From assembly GCF_004214935.1 (NCBI RefSeq), contig NZ_SFCC01000009.1:1-64000 (forward strand): a stretch of 64,000 nt of DNA, in the 5' to 3' direction. Shown piece by piece: positions 21,072 through 29,145 of this stretch. The translations under genes and the position numbers were made by a program. Under the pieces are notes generated by a model. It was not told the origin of the DNA. It made no database searches and saw nothing but the letters and a program-made list of their open reading frames with translations. Each line of letters opens with the position of its first letter. Positions within the stretch are counted from its first letter, which is position 1. The stretch is from Amycolatopsis suaedae. Its GTDB lineage: Bacteria > Actinomycetota > Actinomycetes > Mycobacteriales > Pseudonocardiaceae.

Positions 21072-21860
21072 ATGGGCACTACCGCGACACGGCGCGTCAA
21101 CCTCCTGGACTGGTTCATGCTCGCGCTCGCGGTGTTTTCCGTGGTGCTGCTGGTCTACGTCACCTTCTGGCCGCACTCCGACGCCACCGCCCACCGGATC
21201 TTCGTCATCGACGCGGCGATCTGCGGAGTCTTCGCGCTGGAGTTCCTGTGGCGCTGGCACAAGGCGGGCTGGGAAGGCAAGTTCCCGCTGCGCAACTGGT
21301 ACGAGATCCTCGGCATGATCCCGATCGCGCACCCGGCGCTGCGCGGATTCCGGCTGCTGCGCCTCGTGGTCCTGATCGTGCGGCTGGCCCGCACCGCGGA
21401 CCGCGCGTTCGGCGAGCGGTTCACCCAGCGCATGGTGGAACGCATGTCGCGGCCCATCGTGCTGGCGATCAAGAAACCCATCACCATCGCGGTCATGGAC
21501 GAGGTCGTCAAGGTGCTGGAAACCGGCAACTACCCGCAGAACCTCGCCCGTTCCCTCGGCGAGAACCGGGAAATGCTGCGCAGCATCATCACCGAGAAGA
21601 TGAAGGCCGACCCCGCCGCGGGCAGGCTGTCCCGCCTGCCGTTCCACGACGAGATCGTGCGTTCCGTGGTGGACACGGTCATGCGGATCACGCTGGACGT
21701 GCTCACCGATCCACGCATCGACGACTTCTTCGCCCACGTGGTACGGGAGAACCGCGAGCAGATCCGGCACGCGGTGCAGCTCGGGCTGCACGAGGAGGAC
21801 GAGTCCGACGAGAAGGTGCGCGAGGAACTACCGGCACCGCCGCTCGGCGCCGTGCGTTAA
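21072..21860 (+). CDS. Voltage-sensor-like membrane protein without a pore
   Basis: A 262-residue protein whose first 110 residues have four hydrophobic segments, the last with regularly spaced arginines (GFRLLRLVVLIVRLART), as in the S4 helix of ion-channel voltage sensors. No pore helix or selectivity filter follows. The remaining 150 residues are soluble, helical and charged. This suggests a voltage-sensor domain coupled to a cytoplasmic domain, or a proton-channel-like module, rather than a classical channel. The ATG at 21072 is chosen because the upstream codons lie in a promoter-like region. The last 4 nt overlap the end of the convergent hrpB gene. Confidence 0.72.
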   Translation: MGTTATRRVNLLDWFMLALAVFSVVLLVYVTFWPHSDATAHRIFVIDAAICGVFALEFLWRWHKAGWEGKFPLRNWYEILGMIPIAHPALRGFRLLRLVVLIVRLARTADRAFGERFTQRMVERMSRPIVLAIKKPITIAVMDEVVKVLETGNYPQNLARSLGENREMLRSIITEKMKADPAAGRLSRLPFHDEIVRSVVDTVMRITLDVLTDPRIDDFFAHVVRENREQIRHAVQLGLHEEDESDEKVREELPAPPLGAVR

Positions 21861-24235
21861 CGCCGTTTCGTCCGGTGTGTCGGCTCGGCCGTCAGCGGGT
21901 CCTCCGGCCACGGGTGCTTCGGGTAACGCCCGCGTAGTTCCGCCCGGACCGCCGGATAACCGTTGCGCCAGAACGATTCCAGGTCCGCGGTGACCGCGGC
22001 GGGACGGCCGGCCGGTGACAGCAGGTGCAGCACGACCGGGACCCGGCCGCCCGCCACCCGCGGCGTCGCGGTCCAGCCGAACGTCTCCTGCAGTTTCACC
22101 GCCAGCACCGGACCGTCCGCGTAGTCCACCCGGATCCGCGAGCCGGACGGCACGGTGATCCGCTCCGGCGCCAGCTCGTCCAGCCCGCTCGCCTCCGGCC
22201 ACGGGAGCCGGGTGCGCAGCACAGCCGTCGCGTCCACCTGGCCGGGGTCTGGTATCCCAGACTCCAGCCACTCGTCCACAGTGGACAGTAGGGCGGTATC
22301 GTCGACCGGCGGCCACGGTGGGCCGAGGACGTCGTGCAGGAAGGCCATGCGCTGCCGCAGCGAGACCGCCTCGGCAGGCCAGCGCAGCAGCCCCAGACCT
22401 TCCCGCCGCAGGCCGTCGACGACGGCGGCCCGCACCAGCTCCGGCGCCGGCCGGGCGAGAGGCCGCTCGGTCAGCGTGATCGCGCCCAGCCGGCGGACCG
22501 ACCGGGCCCGGACGCCACCGTCCACCCAGGTCACCTCGTCGGTCTGGGATACCAGACTCGGTGCGGCGGCGACGGCCAGCTCCGCGTCGGCCCTGGCGGC
22601 GAGCCGGATCACCGCCTCGCTGCGACCGGGGTCGCGGGTGGCCTCGGCCACCGCCAGCCACTCGGCGTCGGCGAGCCCGCTGCCCTGCGGCAGCACCGCG
22701 GCCGTGCCACCGGCCATCAGGTACACCGCCGACCCGGCCGCCCGCCGCCGGGCGAGCCGCTCCGGATAGGCCAGCGCGACGACGGCCGCGGTGTCTGGCC
22801 GGCCAGACACCGACACGAGCCGCTCCAGCCGGCCGGCCTCGCGTCGCCACCGCCTGGCCTGCTCGTCACCGGCTGACCGCAGCCTGCGCAGCTCGGCCTC
22901 GACGTCGGTGAGCTGGGCGCCGCCGTCGAGCAGGGCCACCACCTCGGCGGCGCAGCGGCTGCCCGCCCGTTCCGCGCCGTCGAGCAGCGCCCTGGCCAGC
23001 CGGGGATGCAGGCCGAGCCCGGCCATGCGCCCGCCGCGTTCGGTGATCCTGCCGTCGGCGCCGGTCGCACCGAGGTCGTGCAGCAGGGCCCGCGCCGCTG
23101 CCAGCGGGCCCTCGGCAGGCGGGTCCCACCAGCTCAGCCCGCCACCGTCCGGAGTGGACCAGCAGGCCAGCTCCAGCGCCAGCCTGCCCAGCTCGGCGGT
23201 GCGGATTTCCGGCTCCGGGTACGCGGGCAGCGTCGCGTGCTCGGCAGCGGGCCAGCAGCGGTAGGCGACGCCCGGCGCCTCCCGGCCCGCGCGCCCGGCC
23301 CGCTGGGCCGCCACGGCCGCCGACACCCGCACGGTCGCCAGGCCCGGCAGCCCCCTGCGATGGTCCACTCTCGGCACCCTGGCCAGGCCGGAGTCGACGA
23401 CGACCCGCACCCCCGGCACGGTCAGGCTCGATTCGGCCACCGCGGTGGCCAGCACCACCCGCCGCCGCGGCCCCGGCCGCAGCGCCGCGTCCTGCCGTGC
23501 CGCGGGCAGCCGCCCGTGCAGCGGCAGTACGTCCACATCGGACACCCCGGCCAGCAGGCTTGCGGTACGAGCGATCTCGCCCGCGCCGGGCAGGAACGCC
23601 AGCACGTCACCCTCGTCCCCGGCCAGCGCCGCCCGCACCGCCCTGGCCACGCACGCCTCGATCCGCTCGCCCCGGGCGGGCGGCAGATGCCGGTGCTCCA
23701 CGTCGAACGTGCGCGCGTGCGCGGTCACCACCGGCGCCCCGCCGAGCAGCGCCGCGAGCCGGTCGGCCGCGACGGTGGCCGAGGTCGCCAGCAGCCGCAG
23801 GTCGGGCCGCAGGCCCTCGCGCACGTCCAGCAGCAGGGCGAGCAGCAGGTCGGCGTCGAGGTGGCGCTCGTGGCACTCGTCGAGCAGCACCGTCGACACG
23901 CCGGGCAGCTCCGGGTCGCCCTGCAGCCTGCGTACCAGCAGCCCCGAGGTGACCACCTCGATCCGGGTGTCCGCGGACACCTTCCGGTCGCCGCGCACCG
24001 CGTAGCCGACCGTCCGTCCCACCGGTTCACCCAGCTGGGCGGCCATGCGTGCGGCGGCGGCCCGTGCGGCCAGCCGGCGCGGCTCGGCGACCACCACGCG
24101 GCCCGCGCCGGTCACCAGCGCCGGCGGCACGAGCGTCGTCTTGCCTGTGCCGGGCGGAGCGACCAGCACCGCGGTGCCGTGGGCGTCGAGTGCGGCGGTC
24201 AGCTCGCCGAGTACCTCGGTGACCGGCAGCGTCAC
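21857..24235 (-). CDS. hrpB: ATP-dependent helicase HrpB
   Basis: A 792-residue DExH-box helicase. Motif I APPGTGKTTLVP is at about 26-37 and motif II is DECH (LLDECHERH); motif VI (QRAGRAGRE) is also clear. A long C-terminal HrpB-specific domain follows. Length matches the bacterial HrpB family. The substrate, probably RNA, is not well defined in bacteria. It overlaps the upstream lipoprotein gene by 4 nt. Three copies of the TCTGG-N4-CCAGA palindrome lie within the gene (22248, 22543 and 22794). Confidence 0.92.
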   Translation of the reverse strand: MTLPVTEVLGELTAALDAHGTAVLVAPPGTGKTTLVPPALVTGAGRVVVAEPRRLAARAAAARMAAQLGEPVGRTVGYAVRGDRKVSADTRIEVVTSGLLVRRLQGDPELPGVSTVLLDECHERHLDADLLLALLLDVREGLRPDLRLLATSATVAADRLAALLGGAPVVTAHARTFDVEHRHLPPARGERIEACVARAVRAALAGDEGDVLAFLPGAGEIARTASLLAGVSDVDVLPLHGRLPAARQDAALRPGPRRRVVLATAVAESSLTVPGVRVVVDSGLARVPRVDHRRGLPGLATVRVSAAVAAQRAGRAGREAPGVAYRCWPAAEHATLPAYPEPEIRTAELGRLALELACWSTPDGGGLSWWDPPAEGPLAAARALLHDLGATGADGRITERGGRMAGLGLHPRLARALLDGAERAGSRCAAEVVALLDGGAQLTDVEAELRRLRSAGDEQARRWRREAGRLERLVSVSGRPDTAAVVALAYPERLARRRAAGSAVYLMAGGTAAVLPQGSGLADAEWLAVAEATRDPGRSEAVIRLAARADAELAVAAAPSLVSQTDEVTWVDGGVRARSVRRLGAITLTERPLARPAPELVRAAVVDGLRREGLGLLRWPAEAVSLRQRMAFLHDVLGPPWPPVDDTALLSTVDEWLESGIPDPGQVDATAVLRTRLPWPEASGLDELAPERITVPSGSRIRVDYADGPVLAVKLQETFGWTATPRVAGGRVPVVLHLLSPAGRPAAVTADLESFWRNGYPAVRAELRGRYPKHPWPEDPLTAEPTHRTKRR

Positions 24236-25065
24236 TGCTCGGTCACCGCCGGGGGAGGCGGCAGCTGGTAGCCGGACGGGCCGATGTTGCGCTGCAGGGA
24301 GTCGTGCCAGGCGCCGCTGCTGATCATCTTGCGGATGGCGTCGTTGACCGCCCGCTGCCCGTCGGTGTCGCCCTTGCGCAGGCCGACGCCGTACCGCTCG
24401 CCTGCGAACGGCTTGCCCACCACGCGCAGCAGCTCCGGATGGTCCGCGGCGAACCCGGCGAGGATCACCCCGTCGGTGGACACGGCGTCGACCTGGCCGG
24501 CGAGCAGGGCCGTCACGCAGTCCGGGTAACGCGGGTACTCCACCAGCTCGGCCGTCTGCGCGAACCGGTCCTTGACCATCTGGGCCGACGTGGTGTTCGG
24601 CACCGCGCAGAGCTTGCGGCCTGCCAGCGTCTCCGGCCCGGTGATGTCCGGGGACGTGGTGCGGACCAGCAGGTCCTGGCCGGTGTCGAAGTACGGCCCG
24701 GCGAACGTGACCTGCTGCTTGCGCGCGTCGGTGATCGAGTACGTCGCCACGACCAGGTCCACCACCCGCTCGGCGAGGTCGGTCTCGCGCCGGACGGTGG
24801 GGATCTCCCGCCAGGTGATGTCGTCGGCGTCCACGCCGAGCTCGCCCGCGACGTAGGTGGCCACGTCCACGTCGAAGCCGACCAGCCGCCCGTCCAGCGT
24901 GCGCTGGGAGATGCCGGGCTGGTCGAAGCGCGTGCCGATGACCAGCGTGCCGCTGTCCCGGGCACGGCCGACCACGGACTCCGGGTCGGCCGAGGGCGAG
25001 CAGGCGGCCACGGCGAGCAGGATCACTCCGGTGATGACGTGGATCACCCGCATAGGGACTCCCAC
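24232..25065 (-). CDS. Amino-acid ABC transporter substrate-binding lipoprotein
   Basis: A lipoprotein of 277 residues, or 273 from the inner ATG at 25053. The lipobox AVAAC at about 18-22 indicates membrane anchoring outside the cell. The mature part is a periplasmic-binding-protein type 2 domain close to glutamate/polar amino-acid receptors (TLVIGTRFDQPG, GFDVDVATYVAG, ATYSITDAR). No permease or ATPase lies nearby, so it is an orphan receptor here. It overlaps hrpB by 4 nt, which makes it the first gene of a two-gene unit. Confidence 0.87.
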   Translation of the reverse strand: MGVPMRVIHVITGVILLAVAACSPSADPESVVGRARDSGTLVIGTRFDQPGISQRTLDGRLVGFDVDVATYVAGELGVDADDITWREIPTVRRETDLAERVVDLVVATYSITDARKQQVTFAGPYFDTGQDLLVRTTSPDITGPETLAGRKLCAVPNTTSAQMVKDRFAQTAELVEYPRYPDCVTALLAGQVDAVSTDGVILAGFAADHPELLRVVGKPFAGERYGVGLRKGDTDGQRAVNDAIRKMISSGAWHDSLQRNIGPSGYQLPPPPAVTEQ

Positions 25066-25105
25066 CTCACGCTGTCTTCTCAGGGGCGCTGGCTAGCCTA
25101 GGTGC

Positions 25106-25627
25106 GTGCGGCGACCGACCCCCCGAGTGCTCGACGGAGCGGGCACCGTCGTGCGGCTGGGGCTGGCCGCCGTGTGGCTGGTGTCCGGTGCCATCAAGGT
25201 GTCCGACCCCGGGCAGACCTACATCGCCGTGAAGGCCTTCGACGTCCTGCCGGCGGGCCTGGTCGGGCCGGTGGCCACGGCGTTGCCGCTGGTGGAGCTG
25301 GTGCTCGGGCTGCTGGTGCTGGCCGGGCTGTTCACCAGGTGGGTCGCCGTGGCGTCGGCGGTGGTGCTCGTGGTGTTCATCGCCGGGGTCGTGCAGTCCT
25401 GGGCACGCGGGCTGTCCATCGACTGCGGCTGCTTCGGCGGCGGTGGCGAGGTGGCGCAGGGCGAGACCCGCTACCCGGAGGAGATCGCGCGCGACGTCGG
25501 TTTCCTCGCGCTGGCCGCGTGGCTGACCGTCCGGCCGAGGACCTGGGCGTCGGCCGACGGCTGGATACGGAAGGGACGCGCCGAGCCGGAGCCGGCCGAC
25601 GAACCTGTGAAGACGGAAAGGACCTGA
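25106..25627 (+). CDS. MauE/DoxX-like membrane redox protein
   Basis: A 173-residue protein with four membrane helices and a conserved CGCFGG motif (about 111-116) in the loop after helix three, as in MauE/DoxX-type proteins that supply reducing or oxidising equivalents across the membrane. The next gene, 5 nt away, encodes a thioredoxin-fold DsbA-like protein, so the pair probably forms a disulfide-forming or disulfide-shuttling system for exported proteins. Start: GTG at 25106, with another GTG at 25102 in a different frame. Confidence 0.8.
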   Translation: MRRPTPRVLDGAGTVVRLGLAAVWLVSGAIKVSDPGQTYIAVKAFDVLPAGLVGPVATALPLVELVLGLLVLAGLFTRWVAVASAVVLVVFIAGVVQSWARGLSIDCGCFGGGGEVAQGETRYPEEIARDVGFLALAAWLTVRPRTWASADGWIRKGRAEPEPADEPVKTERT

Positions 25628-25632
25628 GACCG

Positions 25633-26442
25633 GTGGGTGGAGCGGAGCGCAACGCTCGCAAGCGCAAGCAGGAGCAGCAGCAGCGATCGGCCGGTGCGAA
25701 GGCTGTCTCGAAGGCGCGTGGCGGCGGTGTCAACACGCGGATGGTCGCGGCCGTCGTCGGTGTCGTCGTGCTGGCCGCCGCCGTCATCGGTGGCGTGATC
25801 TGGACCAACTCGTCGAAGAACGAGACCGAGGGCCAGACCATCGCCACCGGCCAGCCGGCGGGCAACGTCGCCTCGGTCAGGGAAGGCGTCGTCGTGGTCA
25901 CCGGCAAGCCGGACGCGAAGGCCACCATCGACGTCTACGCCGACTTCCTGTGCCCGGCGTGCGGCCAGTTCGAGAAGACCTACGGCCCGCAGATCCACGA
26001 GCAGGTCGAGGCCGGTGCGCTGCGGGTGCGCACGCACATGCTGCCGATGCTGGTCGAGCAGTCCGACCCGCCGGGCTACTCGCTGGACTCCGCCAACGCC
26101 GCCTTGTGTGCCGCCGACGACGGCAAGTTCACCCAGTTCCACGACGCGCTGTTCCACTCGCAGCCCGAGGAGGGCAAGCGCGGCTACGACAAGGCCCAGC
26201 TGATCAAGCTGGGGCAGGACCTGGGCATCACCAACGCGGCCTTCCCGGCCTGCGTCAACGCAGGCACCTACAACCAGCAGCTGACCGCCGAACTGGCCAG
26301 GGCGCAGAACGACCCGGGCCTGCAGCGGGACTTCCCGAACGGCCGTCGCGGCTTCGGCACGCCGACCGTCGCGGTGGCCGGCAAGGCCATCACGCTCGAC
26401 CAGGACTGGCTGACGAAGGTGCTCGCCGCACCCCAGCCGTGA
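25633..26442 (+). CDS. Membrane-anchored DsbA-like thioredoxin protein
   Basis: A 269-residue protein: a basic cytoplasmic N-terminus (about 1-33), one membrane helix (about 36-56), then an extracytoplasmic DsbA/thioredoxin_4 domain with the active-site pair C107-P-A-C110 and a cis-Pro region (GFGTPTVAV). Extra cysteines (ALCAADD, PACVNAG) are present, as in actinobacterial DsbA homologues. It probably oxidises or isomerises exported proteins together with the upstream MauE-like partner. The GTG at 25633 is used because it gives the conserved basic N-terminus. Confidence 0.9.
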   Translation: MGGAERNARKRKQEQQQRSAGAKAVSKARGGGVNTRMVAAVVGVVVLAAAVIGGVIWTNSSKNETEGQTIATGQPAGNVASVREGVVVVTGKPDAKATIDVYADFLCPACGQFEKTYGPQIHEQVEAGALRVRTHMLPMLVEQSDPPGYSLDSANAALCAADDGKFTQFHDALFHSQPEEGKRGYDKAQLIKLGQDLGITNAAFPACVNAGTYNQQLTAELARAQNDPGLQRDFPNGRRGFGTPTVAVAGKAITLDQDWLTKVLAAPQP

Positions 26443-26509
26443 CCTGCCGGTTTCGCCCCTCCGGGTACCCCGCGTCGGCTAGGCTGAACGCGGGCTACGA
26501 GGAGGGATC

Positions 26510-26851
26510 GTGGACGGCACACCACACAGAGGGTTCCACGTCAACGAGGGGACCTACGAGAACTACGCACGCCAGATCGACCCGGCGGGCGAGGAGATCC
26601 GCGGCGCGAGTTCGAAGCACGTCGCACCCAACGCCAGCGTCGGCGGCGACGGCTTCTCCGCACTGGGGGACGAGACCGGTTTCAGCAGCGCCTACGCCAG
26701 CCGTATGCAGTCGCTGCAGGAGCGGCTGGGCAGGGTCGCGGGCAAATGGGGCGAGATGGGTGACGCGGCCAGGCAGACCGCGGTCAACTACCAGGGCGTC
26801 GAGGACGACCAGGCCGAGACGGTGAACCGGATCGGCAGGGACATCCAGTGA
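26510..26851 (+). CDS. WXG100-like ESX-associated protein
   Basis: A 113-residue helical protein with a central WGEMG in the position of the WXG turn and a C-terminal helix, without a signal peptide. Its context, immediately before an NlpC/P60 protein that also lacks a signal peptide, fits a type VII (ESX) substrate or partner. The GTG at 26510 follows GGAGGG. It overlaps the next gene by 4 nt. The assignment is by shape and context; the family match is loose. Confidence 0.7.
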   Translation: MDGTPHRGFHVNEGTYENYARQIDPAGEEIRGASSKHVAPNASVGGDGFSALGDETGFSSAYASRMQSLQERLGRVAGKWGEMGDAARQTAVNYQGVEDDQAETVNRIGRDIQ

Positions 26852-27957
26852 CCTACGAGACCGAACAGGTTCTGCGGACGGGCCTGGACACCAACACCCA
26901 GTTCGCCAGCAAGGTCGCGCGCAACACCGCGGGCATGACGAGCGCCGTCGACGGTCAGGCCGCGTTGCGGACCCAGCTGGACGGCGTGCACGGCAACGTC
27001 TCGGCGCAGCGTGCCAACCTGGCGGCGAACAGCTCCGGCCACGCCACCGACAACGCCACCAACACCTCGGTGAGCCTGGAGAAGGAGGTCACCGACCTGC
27101 TCCAGGAAAGCGCCGAGATCGAGAAGGCCGTCGCCGAGGCCGCCGAGATCCTCGACGTCGCCGACATCAAGAACCAGCAGCTCCGCGAGGAGATCATCCA
27201 GCGGATCAACACCGACATGAAGGCGATCGCCGCCCTGCGGGCCTCCAACAAGGAGGACGCGAAGGGGCAGATCGCCAAGATCATGGCTGCGCTGGTGGCG
27301 TTCGTGGAGGAAAAGAACGGCGAGTCCGCGACCGTCGCGGCCAGCGCCCAGACCGACCTCACCACGACCGCGACGAAGCTGGCCCCGCCCGCCAGCAACC
27401 CGGGTACCGGCGGCAACAACGGCGGTTCCGGTGGCACGGTCGTCGGCGGATCGTTCAACAGCAGGGGTGGCGGCCGCCGCGGTGGCGGTGGTGGCGGCGG
27501 AGGTGGCGGCGGTGCGCGCAAGCCGCGGCTGCCGGTGGCCATCCCGCCGCAGCCGGGCACCGGTGTCGACGTCAACCTGCCCGACGGCAGCACGGTGAAG
27601 GCGCCCAACGAGACGGCGGCGAAGGCCGTCCGCGCGGCGTTGTCCAACCTGGGGGTGCCCTACGTCTGGGGCGGCACGTCGCCCGGCGTCGGGCTGGACT
27701 GCAGTGGCCTGACGATGACTTCCTACGGCGAGGCCGGGCTGGAGATCCCGCGCAAGTCCAACCAGCAGACGGTCGGGGCGGAGGTGCCGTCGATGGACCA
27801 GCTGCTGCCCGGTGACCTCGTCGTGTGGTCCGGGCACGTGGCCATGGTCATCGGCAACGGCCAGATGATCGAGGCAGGCGACCCGGTCCAGGTCGGCCCG
27901 ATCCGGACCACCAACGCCGGGCAGTCGTTCATCGGGTTCTACCGCCCGACGGGCTGA
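26848..27957 (+). CDS. NlpC/P60 endopeptidase with helical N-domain, probable ESX substrate
   Basis: A 369-residue protein. Residues 1-180 are helical and polar like ESX-secreted proteins; about 188-232 is a Gly-rich linker with a run of 12 glycines; about 255-369 is an NlpC/P60 (C40) domain with catalytic C285 (LDCSGL) and H330 (SGHVAMV). It should cut peptidoglycan stem peptides. No Sec signal is present, so export probably needs the type VII system, with the small WXG-like gene upstream as partner. No ESX core genes (eccC, eccB, mycP) are in the window. Confidence 0.88.
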   Translation: MTYETEQVLRTGLDTNTQFASKVARNTAGMTSAVDGQAALRTQLDGVHGNVSAQRANLAANSSGHATDNATNTSVSLEKEVTDLLQESAEIEKAVAEAAEILDVADIKNQQLREEIIQRINTDMKAIAALRASNKEDAKGQIAKIMAALVAFVEEKNGESATVAASAQTDLTTTATKLAPPASNPGTGGNNGGSGGTVVGGSFNSRGGGRRGGGGGGGGGGGARKPRLPVAIPPQPGTGVDVNLPDGSTVKAPNETAAKAVRAALSNLGVPYVWGGTSPGVGLDCSGLTMTSYGEAGLEIPRKSNQQTVGAEVPSMDQLLPGDLVVWSGHVAMVIGNGQMIEAGDPVQVGPIRTTNAGQSFIGFYRPTG

Positions 27958-27995
27958 CGCTAATCTGCCGGAAGGAACTGTTGGGAGGGCCGCTG

Positions 27996-28376
27996 GTGGC
28001 GGAGTTCGATATCGGCCAGGAGGCCGACCGGTTGTCGCGGGAGATGGACCGGGTGGGGGAGCAGGCCGGCGGCGCGATCGCGCGCAGCGGCCCGATCGTG
28101 GGCAGGGCGGAGACCGGTGACGGCGCGTTCGCCGTCGAGGTGTACCCGGGCGGGCGGCTGAAGAGCGTCAAGCTCACGCCGTTCGCCCTGCGCAGCGCTC
28201 CCGAGGTGATCGCGCGGCAGATCGTGGAGCTGTCCGACCGGGCCACCCGGCGCGCCAGCGACCGGATGTACCGGACGCTGGCGCCCGTGCTGGGCAGGGA
28301 CGCGGACCGGCAGCTGAAGACGATGGGCTTCGAGCCGCTGCCCGACGACGACGAGCGCGGCTACGGCGGAAGGTGA
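27996..28376 (+). CDS. YbaB/EbfC-like protein
   Basis: A 126-residue protein with the YbaB-type layout: an N-terminal helix, a small beta sheet (GAFAVEVYPGGRLKSVKL) and a C-terminal helix. In ESX-linked clusters such proteins are common and their role is not established; elsewhere the family binds DNA. The GTG at 27996 follows GGGAGG. It overlaps the next gene by 4 nt. Confidence 0.75.
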   Translation: MAEFDIGQEADRLSREMDRVGEQAGGAIARSGPIVGRAETGDGAFAVEVYPGGRLKSVKLTPFALRSAPEVIARQIVELSDRATRRASDRMYRTLAPVLGRDADRQLKTMGFEPLPDDDERGYGGR

Positions 28377-28900
28377 CCACGGTGGTCGACGAGATACCCA
28401 TCCACAACACCACCCAGCAGCTCATCGAGCAGACGCGGGCGCGGCGGGAGGCCGTCGCCCAGGTCGAGCAGCTGATGTCGCAGGCACGGGGCAAGGCACA
28501 CGACGTGGACAACACGATCGAGGTCACCGTCGACGCGCTCGGCAAGCTGGTCGACCTGTGGCTGGCGCCCACCGCGGCGAGCTGGGGTGCGCCCCGGCTG
28601 GGTGAGCTGATCGTCGAGGTGGCCGAGATCGCGCACACCGAGGCCGTCCAGGACAGCTACAACAAGGTCGCGCTGGCCCTGGGCGACGACATGACGCTGA
28701 TGATCGAGCAGATCTCCGGCCAGCGTGCGCCGGCCCGCAGGGACGACGACGACCCGGGGATCACCGTCGAGGAGTTCCAGCGGCGCCGGGAGGAGCGGCT
28801 GGCCAGGCAGGCGCCGCAGCCCGCGCGGCGGGAGCCTGTCCAGGAGGAGGACGACGACCTGTACTCGTTCGACCCGGCCTCCCTGCGGTCCGACCGCTGA
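28373..28900 (+). CDS. YbaB-like/ESX-linked protein with acidic tail
   Basis: A 175-residue soluble protein. The first part is helix - beta sheet (TIEVTVDALGKLVDLWL) - helix, similar to YbaB, and the last 50 residues are charged and disordered, ending in DDDLYSFDPASLRSDR. It overlaps the preceding YbaB-like gene and closes the four-gene ESX-associated unit. The precise role is unknown. Confidence 0.7.
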   Translation: MTTVVDEIPIHNTTQQLIEQTRARREAVAQVEQLMSQARGKAHDVDNTIEVTVDALGKLVDLWLAPTAASWGAPRLGELIVEVAEIAHTEAVQDSYNKVALALGDDMTLMIEQISGQRAPARRDDDDPGITVEEFQRRREERLARQAPQPARREPVQEEDDDLYSFDPASLRSDR

Positions 28901-28993
28901 CCCACCCCCGCCGTGAGGGCGGGACGGGGGTCATGTACCGTGTACATGTCCGAGCCGGGGAGTTCACCTCCCGGTCCGGAGCGGTACAACCTA

Positions 28994-29066
28994 GGGGCTA
29001 TGGCGCAGCTGGTAGCGCACCTCACTGGCAGTGAGGGGGTCAGGGGTTCGAGTCCCCTTAGCTCCA
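28994..29066 (+). tRNA. tRNA-Ala (anticodon GGC)
   Basis: A full cloverleaf can be drawn: acceptor GGGGCTA/TAGCTCC, D-arm GCGC/GCGC, anticodon arm CCTCA-CTGGCAG-TGAGG with anticodon GGC, and T-arm AGGGG-TTCGAGT-CCCCT. The 3' CCA is not encoded. The 3' half, from the anticodon loop onward, is duplicated at 40197, where an integrative element ends, so this gene is the insertion target and the left end restores it intact. Confidence 0.95.
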
Positions 29067-29067
29067 C
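29025..29067 (+). repeat. attL (43-bp core)
   Basis: The left copy of the exact 43-bp direct repeat runs from the anticodon loop (CTGGCAG) to one base past the tRNA discriminator. It is identical to 40197-40239. Confidence 0.95.
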
Positions 29068-29077
29068 CGCAGGTCAG

Positions 29078-29112
29078 AGGCCCTTTCCGACTCTCGGAGA
29101 GGGCCTTTCTGC
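29078..29112. terminator. Terminator after the tRNA-Ala copy at attL
   Basis: AGGCCCT (29078-29084) pairs with AGGGCCT (29102-29108), with partial pairing of the inner bases, followed by TTTCT. It lies inside the element, so the tRNA now uses the element's terminator in place of its own. Confidence 0.7.
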
Positions 29113-29119
29113 TACCCGT

Positions 29120-29140
29120 ACAGCAGCAAAGTACAGCAGT
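29120..29140 (+). repeat. Candidate integrase arm-type site, left
   Basis: This 21-bp sequence (GTACAGCAGCAAAGTACAGC plus A) is repeated exactly at 40091-40111 near the other end of the element and is itself made of two TACAGCA units. It lies just inside the left core, next to the integrase stop codon, as expected for an integrase arm-binding site. Confidence 0.7.
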
Positions 29141-29145
29141 AGGGC

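Noticed and set aside
27477..27515. Possible frameshift or repeat expansion at the Gly-rich run of the NlpC protein
   Set aside because: The frame is intact on both sides and Gly-rich linkers are normal in such proteins.
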